Under the pieces are notes generated by a model, which ran no database searches, had not been told where the DNA came from, and saw nothing but the letters and a program-made list of their open reading frames with translations. From the NCBI RefSeq assembly GCF_040183065.1, contig NC_091132.1, forward strand, positions 161,532,602 through 161,596,601: a DNA stretch of 64,000 nt. Reading direction: 5' to 3'. Shown here one piece after another: positions 33,860-47,300 of the stretch (position 1 is its first letter; the number at the start of each line of letters is the position of its first letter). A program made the translations under genes and the position numbers. This stretch comes from Periplaneta americana. Its lineage: Eukaryota; Arthropoda; Insecta; Blattodea; Blattidae.

Positions 33860-35695
33860 TTAGGAATAAAAAGAGAGGTTACTTGAAGGAAAAACTGAAT
33901 GAGGTAGAAACAAATAGTAAGAATAAAAACATTCGAGATTTATATAAGGGTATAAAGGAATTTAAGAACGGATATCAGTCAAGGGTAAACGTGATCAAGG
34001 ATGAGAATGGTGACTTGCTTGCAGACTCTTCATCAATCCTAAACAGATGGAAAAACTATTTTGCGCAACTACTAAATGTACATAGGCCAAATAGAAATGA
34101 TCGGGATGATATTGAAATACAAACTGCTGAGCCATTTATACCCGAACCCACGATTTCAGAAGTCGAAATTGCGATAGAAAATCTGAAAAAGTACAAGTCT
34201 CCAGGTATCGATCAAATTCCAGCAGAATTAATACAAGAGGGTGGAAGTGCATTATATAGCGAAATTTATAAACTTGTACTTGCTATTTGGGAAAAGGAAA
34301 TTGTACCAGAACAATGGAAGGAGTCCATAATTGTACCTATTTTTAAAAAGGGGGACAAAACCAACTGTGGTAACTTTCGAGGAATATCACTTTTGTTGAC
34401 GTCGTACAAAATTTTGTCCAATATTCTTTTGAGGAGATTAACTCCGTACGTAGATGAAATTATTGGGGATCATCAGTGCGGTTTTCGGCGTAATAGATCG
34501 ACTATTGATCAGATTTTTTGTATTCGGCAGATAATGGAGAAAAAATGGGAGTATAAGGGTACAGTACATCAGTTATTCATAGATTTCAAAAAGGCATATG
34601 ACTCGGTTAAGAGGGAAGTATTATATGATATTCTTATTGAATTTGGTATTCCCAAGAAACTAGTTCGATTAATTAAAATGTGTCTCAGTGAAACATACAG
34701 CAGAGTCCGTATAGGTCAGTTTCTATCTGATCCTTTTCCAATTCACTGCGGGCTAAAGCAGGGAGATGCACTATCACCTTTACTTTTTAACTTCGCTTTA
34801 GAATATGCCATTAGGAAAGTTCAGGATAACAGGCAGGGTTTGGAATTGAGCGGGTTACATCAGCTTCTTGTCTATGCGGATGACGTGAATATGTTAGGAG
34901 AAAATACACAAACGATTAGGGAAAACACGGAAATTTTACTTGAAGCAAGTAGAGCGATCGGTTTGGAAGTAAATCCCGAAAAGACAAAGTATATGATTAT
35001 GTCTCGTGACGGGAATATTGTACGAAATGGAAATATAAATATTGGAGATTTATCCTTCGAAGAGGTGGAAAAATTCAAATATCTTGGAGCAACAGTAACA
35101 AATGTAAATGACACTCGGGAGGAAATTAAACGCAGAATAAATATGGGAAATGCGTGTTATTATTCGGTTGAGAAGCTCTTATCATCCAGTCTGCTGTCCA
35201 AAAATCTGAAAGTTAGAATTTATAAAACAGTTATATTACCGGTTCTTCTATATGGCTGTGAAACTTGGACTCTCACTCTGAGAGAGGAACATAGGTTAAG
35301 GGTGTTTGAGAATAAGGTGCTTAGGAAAATATTTGGGGCTAAGCGGGATGAAGTTACAGGAGAATGGAGAAAGTTACACAACACAGAACTGCACGCATTG
35401 TATTCTTCACCTGACATAATTAGGAACTTGAAATCCAGACGTTTGAGATGGGCAGGGCATGTAGCACGTATGGGCGAATCCAGAAATGCATATAGAGTGT
35501 TAGTTGGGAGACCGGAGGGAAAAAGACCTTTAGGGAGGCCGAGACGTAGATGGGAGGATAATATTAAAATGGATTTGAGGGAGGTGGGGTATGATGATAG
35601 AGACTGGCTTAATCTTGCACAGGATAGGGACCGATGGCGGGCTTATGTGAGGGCGGCAATGAACCTTCGGGTTCCTTAAAAGCCATTTGTAAGTA
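33859..35695 (+). mobile_element. RTE LINE copy with intact reverse-transcriptase frame
   Basis: About 606 codons are open from [16 protein letters not shown] to NLRVP-stop at 35679. In order: a linker with [14 protein letters not shown] motifs [57 protein letters not shown] (first catalytic Asp), [25 protein letters not shown] (catalytic pair), then [31 protein letters not shown] and [11 protein letters not shown]. The RTE-type C-terminus is complete. The apurinic endonuclease is missing, so it is 5'-truncated. The 3' end has a GTAA repeat tail. It sits inside a TA microsatellite (33812-33858 and 35707-35728). The unbroken frame suggests recent insertion. The Met codon upstream at 33784 lies outside the element. 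Confidence 0.85.
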
Positions 35696-36110
35696 AGTAA
35701 GTAAGTATATATATATATATATATATATGTCGTATGAAACACAGGGAACAATATTTGGGCTTGTTAGTAGCTCCTAATGAATCACTGTGATAATATCATA
35801 GTTTTATTAGCTCGCATTACGCAAGCTAAGGCATTTCAGTGTTGTTTTTAATTTTTGTAGAATATAGATCACTGTAATGCAATGCAAGAGCAGAAGAAAA
35901 TTATATTACCAGATAGTGTCTCGTTTCGAATGGCTCACTCTTTCCTATGTAAAGTATGCAATGTTGTACATCTGATTGTCACTGTGGAAATAATGATAGT
36001 GGTTGAAATAGACAAAATTTGTAGCCAATTATTGCATTTGGCAATTTCGATAATAATTTAAATTTATTTTGCGTAATTTATGTATCCCATTATGATTCCT
36101 ATTGGGGTTA

Positions 36111-36301
36111 AGGCTGATTCACAATAAACCGGGAACGGAAACGGCAACGAGAACGAGAACGGAAATAATGTTAAAATAAATGTATTTAAATGTGAACATT
36201 CACAATTAACTATTGTGAATACTCACATTTAAATACATTTATTTTAACATTATTTCCGTTCTCGTTCTCGTTGCCGTTCCCGGTTTATTGTGAACCAGCC
36301 T
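36111..36301. mobile_element. Near-perfect 191-bp fold-back MITE (TTA target)
   Basis: AGGCTGATTCACAATAAACC on the left is mirrored by GGTTTATTGTGAACCAGCCT on the right. The arms stay complementary through GAGAACGAGAACGGAAATAA and ATAAATGTATTTAAATGTGA, apart from one 6-bp length difference. TTA lies on both sides (36108-36110, 36302-36304), the PIF/Harbinger target. It lies 66 bp before gene A's coding-exon boundary. Confidence 0.85.
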
Positions 36302-36372
36302 TTAATCAGAACATTTATGTAGCTATATTAGCAGCAAACGAGTAATTTTCTGACACTTTTCTTTCAGTTGTA

Positions 36373-36465
36373 ATGGATTCTATAAAGACAGAAACCGAGG
36401 TCGACCCTCTGGCAGTACAGCCATGTGATGATGGTATTAAAGAGGAGGAAAATCATTCACCAGAT
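36373..36465 (+). CDS. Gene A coding exon 1
   Basis: The acceptor TTTCTTTCAG (to 36367) precedes TTGTA and then ATG. It encodes MDSIKTETEVDPLAVQPCDD then GIKEEENHSPD, 31 codons ending in phase 0 at GTAAGA. The M-x-x-I-K-x-E-x-E-V-D-P-L start is shared with gene C (61529), which supports this start codon. The segment is strongly acidic. Confidence 0.85.
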
Positions 36466-39400
36466 GTAAGACTTTTTACTACCCAGTTCGTTGCATTAGA
36501 ATGACAAGGTTCTACGTGATCAGCTGCTTGTTTCGAGAAAAATGCCTCAATGTTTTAAAGTTTCTTATTTTTGTTATTTAGGTATATTTTTTACTGTACT
36601 TTAGCATGGATGCTACAAATTATATTCTGTTAATGTCTGTAGAGGTATTGAGTTCGTATTTGTAAGGATTGTTTGATTATAAGATGAAGGGATTTACAGT
36701 CAGAACCTTGTCATCCACAGAAAATCAAATCTCGTGACAATACAAGGTTCTTACTGCAGTTTTGATAACACAGCATGAGTTATAACTCAGTAAAATATTT
36801 AAATGGACATTAAATTAATTTTACTTGCCTGTCTCGTTTATTGCTGTTCATTTTGCTGTTGGTAGTAAATGAAATCTTATGCATGACCGTTAATTTAACA
36901 AAATTACTGATATTTCTTTAATTGTTATAGAACCTACAAGAACGAAATGAAGTATCTGATACAATTACTGCAAATCTTGCCATTAAAAATTCAATAGAGT
37001 ATTGTATTATTTCCTATCTTACTCTGGCATGTATTTATCCTACAAACCTTTCTTTCTTTCTTTCTTCCTTTCTTTCTTTCTTTCTTTCTTTCTTCTTTCC
37101 TTCCTTTCGTTCTTTCTTTCTTTTTTTCTTTCTTTTGGTGTGTCGTCTGTAATGTCTTGAAGTAATACTGTTTTTCTGTGCCCATTTTCGAACAAATTTA
37201 AATTCACTGTACTTGTTTCTTTATTTTTATGAGATAACTTGAATGTCACTTCGTGAAATACAGGATCTGAGTAAATTTGATAGTTAATATTTTTCGAAAT
37301 GATACAAGTTGTAATTCAGTAATTGGGCAGGTGAAAGAAAATCTTTAAACCCGGAGGTTCATTGCCGCCCTCACATCAGCCCGCCATCATTTCCCATCCT
37401 GAGCAAGTCTCTAGTATCATATCCCCCTACATCGAATCCATTTTAATATTATCCTCCCATCTCCATTTCAGCCTTCCCAAAGGTTTTATTCCCTCCGGTC
37501 TCCCAACTAACAACTCTAAGAGACCTAGATTTATATATTTATTTGTTTCAGCAATCTCACTAGAACCAAAGGTGAAAACATTTCAGTTTTTTCATAGCTT
37601 TTTCAATTAAACTGTGTAGCTGTCCACTTCCTCGCAGCTAGAATGACTGAGTAAAAGATATTCATGATTACAGTACTTATTTCAGTGCATTCGTTCAGAA
37701 ATTGAAGTACTTACAGACATACTTACAAATGGCTTTTAACGAACCTGGAGGTTCATTGCTGCCCTCACGTAAGATCGCCATTGGTCGCTATCCTGTGCGA
37801 GATTAATCCAGTCTCTAACATCATATCTCACCTCCTTCAAATCCATTTAATATTATCATCCCATGTACGTCTCGACCTCCCCAAAGGTCTTTTTCCCATC
37901 CGGTCTCCCAACTAACACTCTATATGCATTTCTGCATTCGCCCATACTTGCTACATGCTCTGTCCATCTCAAACGTCTGATTTAATGTTCCTAAATATGT
38001 CAGGTGAAGAATGCAATGCGTGAAGTTCTGCGTTCTGTAACTTTCTCCATTCTCCTGTAACTTCATCCCTCTTAGCACCAAATTTTCCTAAGAACCTTGT
38101 TCTCAAACACCCTTAATCTCTCTTTCTCTCTCAAAGTGAGAGTCAAAGTTTCACAACCATACAGAACAACTGGTAATATAACTTTTATAAATTTGGCAGT
38201 AGACTAGATGACAAAAGCTTTTCAGCTGAATAATAACAGGCATTTCCCATATTTATTCTGCGTTAAATTTCCTCCCGAGTATCATTTATATTTGTTACTG
38301 TTGCTCCAAGATATTTTAATTTTTCCTCCTCTTCGAAGGATAAATGTCCAATTTTTATATTTCCATTTTGTACAAGCCGTCTCCACTATCCACAATCTGA
38401 GGACATGCCATGCCGTGGTGTTAGGGACCCACAACACATGGTTTCAATCTTTAATAGATGTGCAAAACAGGGAAATGGATACTGGAAGTTTTAAAGGAAT
38501 CTTCAATACTTATTTCAAGCACTTTCTCATTTAAAAAATTTAATTTTCCAAAATTAAAAAAAAAAAAGAAAAGAAAAAAGAAATAAACTGTGAAAACTAT
38601 TTCAAGGTACAACAGTCTCCCCTATCTCCTGGCTTAGTTGCCTCATAAGTGGTGCCGTGTTGGTATTATTTACAAGGTCCAAATCTGTCTTCGGACTGTT
38701 GACTAAACAAAAAAAAGCAGTATATATGACGTGTGTAATAAAAATATATCTGTAGTAAGAATATTGTAGTAATGTTGGCGTGGCTTTGCAGTTGGTGTAC
38801 ATGGTCTGTGGAGAAACTTCCGGGCTTATATCGTGTTGTCTTGATGCTAGTGGCTGACATTTTGACCGCTGTGTTGTAGTCATCCTCAGAGCAGTGGGTA
38901 AGGAAATAGTGTGTGAGCTTGTATATCTATAGGATTCTCAGCAACTCATGGGGAAGTCTATTCCAAGATAATACTTAGGAACGAAGAACCTTACTAGATA
39001 CCTTTTGGATCTTATTAGGGCCAGTCTTTAATAAAAATACTCCTCTCCATACAGACCTCAACTGGATTGGACAACGAAGAACCAATCATATGCCAGAAGG
39101 AGAACCTACGACCAATCATTGGAAGTCTTCCCCCATTGAGATTCCTATATATAAAAGCTCACAAGTATTTCCTTATCCAATGCTCTGAGGATGACCACAA
39201 CACATAGATCGCAACGTCAGCCACTAGCATCAAGACAACGCGATATAAGCCCAGAAGTTTCTCCACAGAACATATTGTAATAATGTTCAACTATGTGTAT
39301 GAGTATATGATTTAGTTTTTATATAAATGCCATCAGACTTTCTCCTCGTACATACGATGTAACTGATCACTGTGTAACAAAATTCAAAATGCTAAGAATA

Positions 39401-40710
39401 GTCAATATATATTATAAATATCTGTAGTATTTGGTGTTGTCTTCTTTAACGACGTTTTTCAACAACTTGATTATGTAGCATCAAATTTCAACTTCGGGCG
39501 ACAGCAATTGAACATTAGTTTCGCTGTGAGACACCTATTGTATCTCAAGGGTTGTTTTATATGCCACAAATGATTCATTTCCACCATAAAGCTGCATCTA
39601 CACAGTTCGATTTTCCATGCACATATGCATACAAACTGGCAAGAATATAGAGAAAAAAAATCGAGATTGCAACACTAGTTCAATTAAGATGCATGAAGAT
39701 CTTCTGTCTACATGATGCACCGTTTTGAACATCATCTTCACTACGCATAGACATTAATTATCAATCAATCAATCGTTTATTAATGTCATGAGCAACAGTT
39801 TGTTGCAATAGACATAATATATACTAGATTATAAGAGATATAAAATAATATTTGACATAAAATATGTTGTTGTTTTCTAATGCCAGACGTTTGACAATAA
39901 AATCATTTTACCTCTTGTACTCCAATATTTTTCAAAGATATTATCATGGTCAGGCACTGAAGCACAGATTTTGAGGTGTTCCGAATCCATTTCTTGGTTT
40001 GAGTTGCACAATGGGGAGTTAGGGGACTGATATATTCCAATTCTATGCAGGTGTTTGGCCAAACAATCATGGCCTGTTGCCAATCTAAATGCAGCTACAG
40101 ACGATTTTCGTGGTAAATCGGGAATTAACTGTGGATTATGATGCAGAGAGTTCCATTTTTTCCCTTGAGATTGTGTTATCAAGTTTTGTTTGTTGAAGTC
40201 TAAGTATGTAGATTTAATAAATCTCGTCACAGAGTAATACGTAGATTTAGTAACAGGTCTGTAAGTAGCAGTGCTGCCCTTCTTTGGTAAAGCATCCGCA
40301 TTGACATAAAATATAAAAACAGATGAATACAACAATGCAAATGAAATTACAATACTGGTAATGATAATATCAATAACCAATCCTAATAATAATCGTAATC
40401 ATATAGAGCAATGCAGTTTAAAAATTTGGAATACATTTACAGTGGAGTCAAGAAATTCACTAATACTATAGAATGGATGGTTTATTAACCAGTTATACAA
40501 AACAGATTTAAATTGTATATAACTTGCATAATGTTCTTTTTGTAGTAACTTATTAAACAATATTTTAGTAATAGAATTGAACCATTTTTTGGACTTACTT
40601 AATCTAACTCTAGGTTTTCAAAGACAATAATTGTACATTGTGTTATAGTGGTAAACTTCTGTTTTAAGGTGTTAAGTATTAAGGTTTTTATTAATTTTGA
40701 TTAGACATTC

Positions 40711-40754
<44 letters not shown>

Positions 40755-43700
40755 TTATGACAGTTAAAATTTCTTCTTGAATAAATAGTGATCTACACTG
40801 AGCATCATACACTTCTTCTTCTTATATCCTGTTGTTCCTAGGTGCCACATAGGGCAGCAGTGAAGTTCCTCCAGCGTACTCTGTTGCCAACTATCCGTTT
40901 CACCTCTTTCCAGCTTTTCCCACATCTCTCTACTTCCTCCTCTATTGATCGTTTCCATGTTTTTCTAGGCCGTCCTTTCTTCCTTACTCCTTGTGGATTC
41001 CAATCAATTGCAGTCTGACCATCATAATATACAGACCCTCTTACAATGCGTACCGGTGCAGCTTTTTTTTATAGAATCAATATTAAATATCAATCTTTCA
41101 TGCATTGCTTGTATGCGTAAAGTTGAAGGAAATGTTCAACCATGTAGATGCACTGTAAGCTGTTCAGTGTTTTTATTTTCGCGTTTCTTCAAGCTAGGGG
41201 ACAACGCTAAATTTAATTCCATATATCTATGTTGCTCTTGAGGAAAAAATTCTTCCATCTGTCTTGTTTCTTCTAAGAATATGCGACAGGTCTTGACTAC
41301 ACCTAAATATTTACAGTAATTAACTAAAAGTCCTTTTAAAAATAACTTTCTTCTAGTTGGGCAGGGTATTAATCATTATTATCCAATTAATTTAAGTGAC
41401 TGCCTCCGTGGTCTGCTGGTCAGCATGCTCTTTTGCAGATCCGGAGGTCTCGGGTTCGATTCCCGGACTCGGCTCTCAGTGAATTTTTCTTGAAGAAGGA
41501 AAAAATTACCTGGCTGAATGTGAGTGTGCCGGGTTAATATTAATTAACCAATCATCAAAATAAAAAAAAATTAAAATACATATGGACTGTTGCTGGGCAG
41601 TAACCTGAACACACGTTTCAGTGTCACATTGTTGACAAGTAACTCAATCTGTTAGCACAATCATAAAGCATCTAATAGGTGCTATAGAGTTACCAACAAC
41701 GAAAAAAAAATTAAATTAAGTATTGATTCTGAAAATAGTAACTAATGGTTTTACACATTCATGAAACAACTGGGTGTACACAAAACTTACAGATTTTCTT
41801 TCATTTGGACAAGTCTTTCCTATGTTAAGAGTATGAGGGAAAAATACGTCTAAATATCTGCATACTAAATACTTACAATCTATATACCTGTTTATATCAA
41901 AATATTTTCAATAAACACACTGAAATATTCGTAGTATCTAGTGTAAGATGTGTATTTTTTTCTTTCATCAGTTCCTTTAAATCAGTCATTTTCATAGTAA
42001 TTTAGAAAATCTATTAATAATTTATTCGGTTGATTCAGGAGATTTTTTGAGTGTTTCCAATTATTTTATTTTTATTTTATACAGTATTTGTAACAATGGA
42101 TCTCCTCATGTTCAATCCCAGTGTCCTCTCGTGCTGCAGTCAGATGTATGAATGCACGTCTGACCACATAACAGAGCTCCTGCTTAGAAGAGTCCATATT
42201 TGCTCCAGTTGCCCATCCCTGGTTTAACTAATGGCTACATCAAACTAAAACTTCCAATAAAATGTAATGAATTATAATGTTTTTATATCTATATATTCCT
42301 CAGGAAGGGACAACAGTGGAGTGCAAGGGCTCCAGCTGTTTCTTCAAATGGGAAGTGAAAATTGAGGGAAGCGCCATTCCAGTTAAGGTTTCTATGAAAA
42401 ATTGTGACTCAGAGGTGAGTGATATTAATTGTTTTGTTCTTAACTGTCTTGATATTGATCCCATGTTCTGTTTTGCTTCTAACAACATCCTTACGAATCT
42501 TAACAGTACTTTGAATGACATGATTGAGCCTTTAAGATTATTAACACAAATTTGTTACTTATTATTATATGATGCACACCCATGAATTGCTAACAAATTA
42601 TGTGGACCCACAAATACATTCCTTTAAATAAGAATAGATAGGTCCAAGTCAACAAATAATGTAGATTTGTGACTATAATTTTTCAAATATTCTAGGTTGA
42701 TCAAACTAAATTTATTACTGATGGACAACTTTATGCAATGTTTGATTTACAAAAGGTCCTCAACACACCACTTGGAAGAAATAACATGTTACTATATTTG
42801 AAGGGTTCAGAACCTTAGTGGGCCAAGCGCCATGGATGAAAAATGGAAAAAACATGGGTTAAAATTAAGTGCTTACCATAATTCAATAAAACATATGGCA
42901 AATAATATTGTGAATTTTATTTCAACTCAACAATAGGATTTTATTCTTCCAACAATAATTCCTTTCTACAATTCACCTTAAACGCTCTCGTCAACAATAG
43001 GATTTTCACTCAACACTCGTTATAGCACTCCACTGACGGCAATGACAATTTACTTGGACTATTACGAACAACAATGAACTGTTAATCTTAACTAATATTT
43101 ACAAAGCACTATTTACAAATCAGAACTATCAGTTCTCAGTTCACAGTTCTTCTAGCTCAGTCACTCGAGTTCACAGTATCTCGAACCACAGTCCTTCAGA
43201 GACAGTCCACTGCACTCGAACTCAGGTCCCTCCAACTGCGGTCCACTGCACTCGAACTCAGGTCCCTCCAACTGCGGTCCACTGCACTCGAACTCAGGCC
43301 TTCGGATGTGTCACAGCTGCGGACGCACACTCGAGCCGAACTCCGGTACACAAGACTTGCTTGCTCTGGCTTACTCACTGACTGGCTGACTAATCAACTG
43401 AAACTGAAAACTGCTCGAGTTCGCTGGCGTTTCTTCTTTTATAGCAACAGCGACGTAGCCTCGAAAGTTCGACGCGTCTCCAGAGATAGCACTCCAGAAC
43501 AATCCAGAGCCCTCTCCTCTCTACCAGCACCAGATGCGCGCGCACTCTCCCCTCGTCGCGTAGGCCCTTTCCCCTCTCTTCTCTCCGCCGCGCGCCGTCC
43601 CTCAGTGCTCCGTGGAGCCTGTGTCGGCTCACGCGTGGTCTGCTCTCTTGCGGGACGCTGGTCGTGAGTTCGAATCTTACGTCGCTGTCACAATATAAAG

Positions 43701-44299
43701 TGTGCACATTAAAACTAAATTATATGACATTCTTCATTAAATTTTGGTATTCACTTAATTTTAACCTTGCTTTCTTCGTTTTTAATAAATGGCGCTTGGC
43801 CCACTATGGCTCTTAACCCTTCATTTACTGTATTACTGCAGGAAGTATTCCTACCTTAATTTTACAGTTTATGAAAGTGGAACAAAAAATACACTTTGCT
43901 ATCTTTTGATGATAAACGACGAGTAAATGATATATGCAGCATTTTGTCACAGTATAAAGTAAAACGGTGATATGACGCACCTTTTTCAAAATATAGGACA
44001 CTTTAATTAAAAATGTGAGAATACAGAATATATCTTGCACATTAGATACATTTGTGAATTGAAGAGTTTCAAATATATTTGTTGATAAATTTGTGATTGG
44101 AACTAAATAAAACTAAAATTTAGTTTTCTGCCATGTCTCTCACCCTGGGTGTGTGATATAGACCTAGGAGGTAGCTGATATGGCTTATGAAAAATAACGC
44201 TGAATTTTTAAGGGGGTTCGGAACCTCAAAAGTGACGAAATTTTGAAATTTTATTTTATATCTCATTGTAGGCATATTCTACAGACTTCAGGGATTACA

Positions 44300-44349
<50 letters not shown>

Positions 44350-47300
44350 ACACTTATTGTTTTGAAAATTGGAAAATTTTTTATTTAACTCCATATAGAC
44401 TAAAATAAAGAGGTATTTATTTACTTCTTCAAATTAATGTAACTCTGAAAATGTTGAGATTAGGATGCAAGTTTATGTCACATTTTGCTCAGAATGTCTT
44501 TGGAAATAAGTTCCGTAACTGGCGGTAAATCCTCGTGAATCACCCGTTCGTGCGTGCGTGCGTAAAGAACATCTTCATATCTTTATGATTCCATTTGTAC
44601 CTTCTCATTCCTGTTCGTATATTTCACTTCACTATATAATTTAGGATACATGTTGCGTTTATTTGTTATTTGCAGGAAGAGTCATTTACCGTGGCTACAG
44701 TAAAAGAGGAGACTATGTTGGAAGTATCGACAGAAGAATCTGAAGTCTTAACCGAGAGGTGAGTGTAGGTGCATGTGTTCATTTTGTGCTTGTTTCGCTG
44801 GTTCAAATAAATGATTACGTAGAGCATTAATGTTACATGTTGCCGCATTGTATAATACGGTATGCGGCAAAACATACAGTACTGGACTTCGCGCAGCCCG
44901 CATGTGCATGCCTGTGCGTCTACGTGTTGTTGCATCACCATTATGTATTGCTAGTTGTGTAACGAACGTTGTGCTGTGTGGTTGGAATTGACAATGGGTC
45001 TCGCGACGGAGGAAAAAGTGCTCATTGCAGAGTATTATTTTTTCTCGTACAGAAATGGTTTTCAAGGCAGGGCGAATTTAAAGTTAGTGGCGCAACAATA
45101 TCGTGAACACTTTAATCAGCCAGCACCATCCAACACAGTTATGCTGTCTATCGTTACAAAATTTCGTCGTACGGGTAGTGTATTGTATCAACGGAAGGGA
45201 AGGTCTGGTAGGTCAGTAACTGTGTCCACAAATGATAATCATGGACGTGTCCTCAATCAAGTGTTGCAGTCACCAAAGCGAAGTCTTCGACGACCATCTC
45301 TGAAATTAAACATCAGCAATACGTCACTTCAACTTAGGTGGATTTACGTACTGAATACAGGTTGGACAACGATTGACGGAGCAAGATAGGCATGTCAGGA
45401 TTGAATATTGTGCAAGATTTTTGGCCATGGTGTACGAAGATCCAGATTTCTTGCTCAACGTGTGGTTCTCCGACGAAAGTCACATTCACTTGGACGGTTT
45501 TATCAATCGCCAAGCCACTCGCTTTCTTGGTTTCGAGAGGCGAGACGTAATCGTTCAGAAACTGCCACATAGTGTGCGTGTGACGATTTGGTGTGCAGTG
45601 TCAGAATACGGTGTGCTAAGTCCATATTTCATTGAGGATGATGATGGTATACCTCTTACTGTTACCCAGGAACGTTACAGGAACATGGTGGTCAGGCCAT
45701 TTATTCAGGATCTAAGAAGGTTTTGTCGTGCCAGGAACATTCAGATGAATAGACAATGATTCCAACAAGACGGGTGACCTGCCACACCGCTCGACAGTCT
45801 CTGGCTATGCTGCAAGAAACCTTTCCAGGACGAATCATTTCCGTGGGACTGAGTTCCCCTACCCATCACATTCCCCGATCTTACACCACCTGATGCTTAC
45901 ATGTGGGGAATGTTAAAGGAGAACATTTTCAACTGTAATGATCCACCCGTAACTGTGCCTGCATTACGTCAGAAGATCGTCTCGTTTTTCAGGACTCTGC
46001 AGCAACCTATGTTCCAGAATATATTTCAAAATCTGCATTATCGTTATGAACACTGTCTACAGCGCAATGGAGCACATTTTGAACATTTACATTATCATCC
46101 TGATAAGTAACAACAACAAATAACAGTAAAATATTGTTCCAGTACTGTATATTTTGGCGCATACTGTAAGATAACAGCGAGGTCTCCTATAATTGTCGAC
46201 CATCCCTACTTATATGGCTGTGGTAGCATTAGTGATGGAATAGAGAAATGCAGAGTTACTGTGAAGCAAAAACTTGCGGGGAAAAAACATTGAACATGAT
46301 TTTCAGCAATATCCTACAAGTATTCAATGTTTAGAATTTAAATTTGCAGCTTTTCACGAGGTTTCATCCTTCCTCACTCCTTTAAATGGACTGTGGAGTA
46401 ACGGTTAGCACGTCTAGCCGCGAAACCAGGTGGTCCGGGTTCGAATCCTGGTCGGGACAATTTACCTGGTTGAGGTTTTTTCCGGGATTTTCCCTCAACC
46501 CAATATGAGCAAATGCTGCGTAACTTACGGTGTTGGACCCCGGACTCATTTCACCGGCATTATCACCTTCATCTCATTCAGACGCTAAATAACCAAAGCT
46601 GTTGATAAAGCGTCGTAAAATAACCTACTAACATAAAATAAATCCTTTAGATGGAGGAAGAACTCGCATTTATATTGTGACAGCCGCGTGAGATTCGATC
46701 GCACGACCAGCAGAAGGAAGTGCAAGGTCGGCCGTGTTTTGGGCGGGTTGCGCGCGCATCTGCTTCCTGGGGCATGTGAAGGAGGGGAGCAGCAGCGTGC
46801 CAGATTTTTCGAGAATGCCTTCCTGACATCTGTCGATTATTCGAGATCGCGAACTCTCCAGAAACTATGGTTTGGTTATAAAGGAGCGGACGCAAGTGAG
46901 AGTCAGTCCGTCAATCAGTAAGCCAGTGTTGTTACAAGCAGATTTGGACAGTAAGCGAGTTAGTCTTGTGTAGCAGTGAAGCCAGCTTCGAGACCAGAGC
47001 GCGACTTGAGTTGTGTCAGTAACTGTGGAGCCTGAAGCCCGGAGTTCGAGTGCAGTGGACTGCAGTTGGGGGACCTGAGTTCGAAGTTCAGCGGCTCGTC
47101 TCTGAAGGTCTGGGGTTCGAGATTCTGTGAACGCGAGTGACTGAGCTAGAAGAACTAGCCAAGACAAACGAGCTGTGAACTGAGAACTGACAGTTCTGTG
47201 TTGTAAATAGTGCTTTGTGAACATTAGTTAAGAGTAACAGTTCATTGTTGTTCGTAATAGTCCAAGTAAATTGTCATTGTCGTCAGTGGAGTGCACTAAC

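Noticed and set aside
36931-37000. Possible extra coding exon of gene A
   Set aside because: TTGTTATAG is acceptor-like and the frame is open, but no convincing donor follows and it does not resemble the family's modules.
39877-40380. Single-exon host gene on the minus strand
   Set aside because: The C-terminal half is the recognisable end of a LINE ORF2, and the N-terminal part has no similarity and lies beyond the element's truncation.
41405-41475. Possible tRNA gene
   Set aside because: There is a B box, but the anticodon arm and acceptor stem do not form; the SINE body continues downstream.
43308-43707. Open frames of 100-120 codons on both strands
   Set aside because: They lie within the solo LTR, which is GC-rich and naturally low in stops; no protein family is recognised.
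44208-44280. Kolobok-like left terminus GGGGGTTCGGAACC
   Set aside because: No matching right end or TTAA partner was found, so it is not listed as an element.
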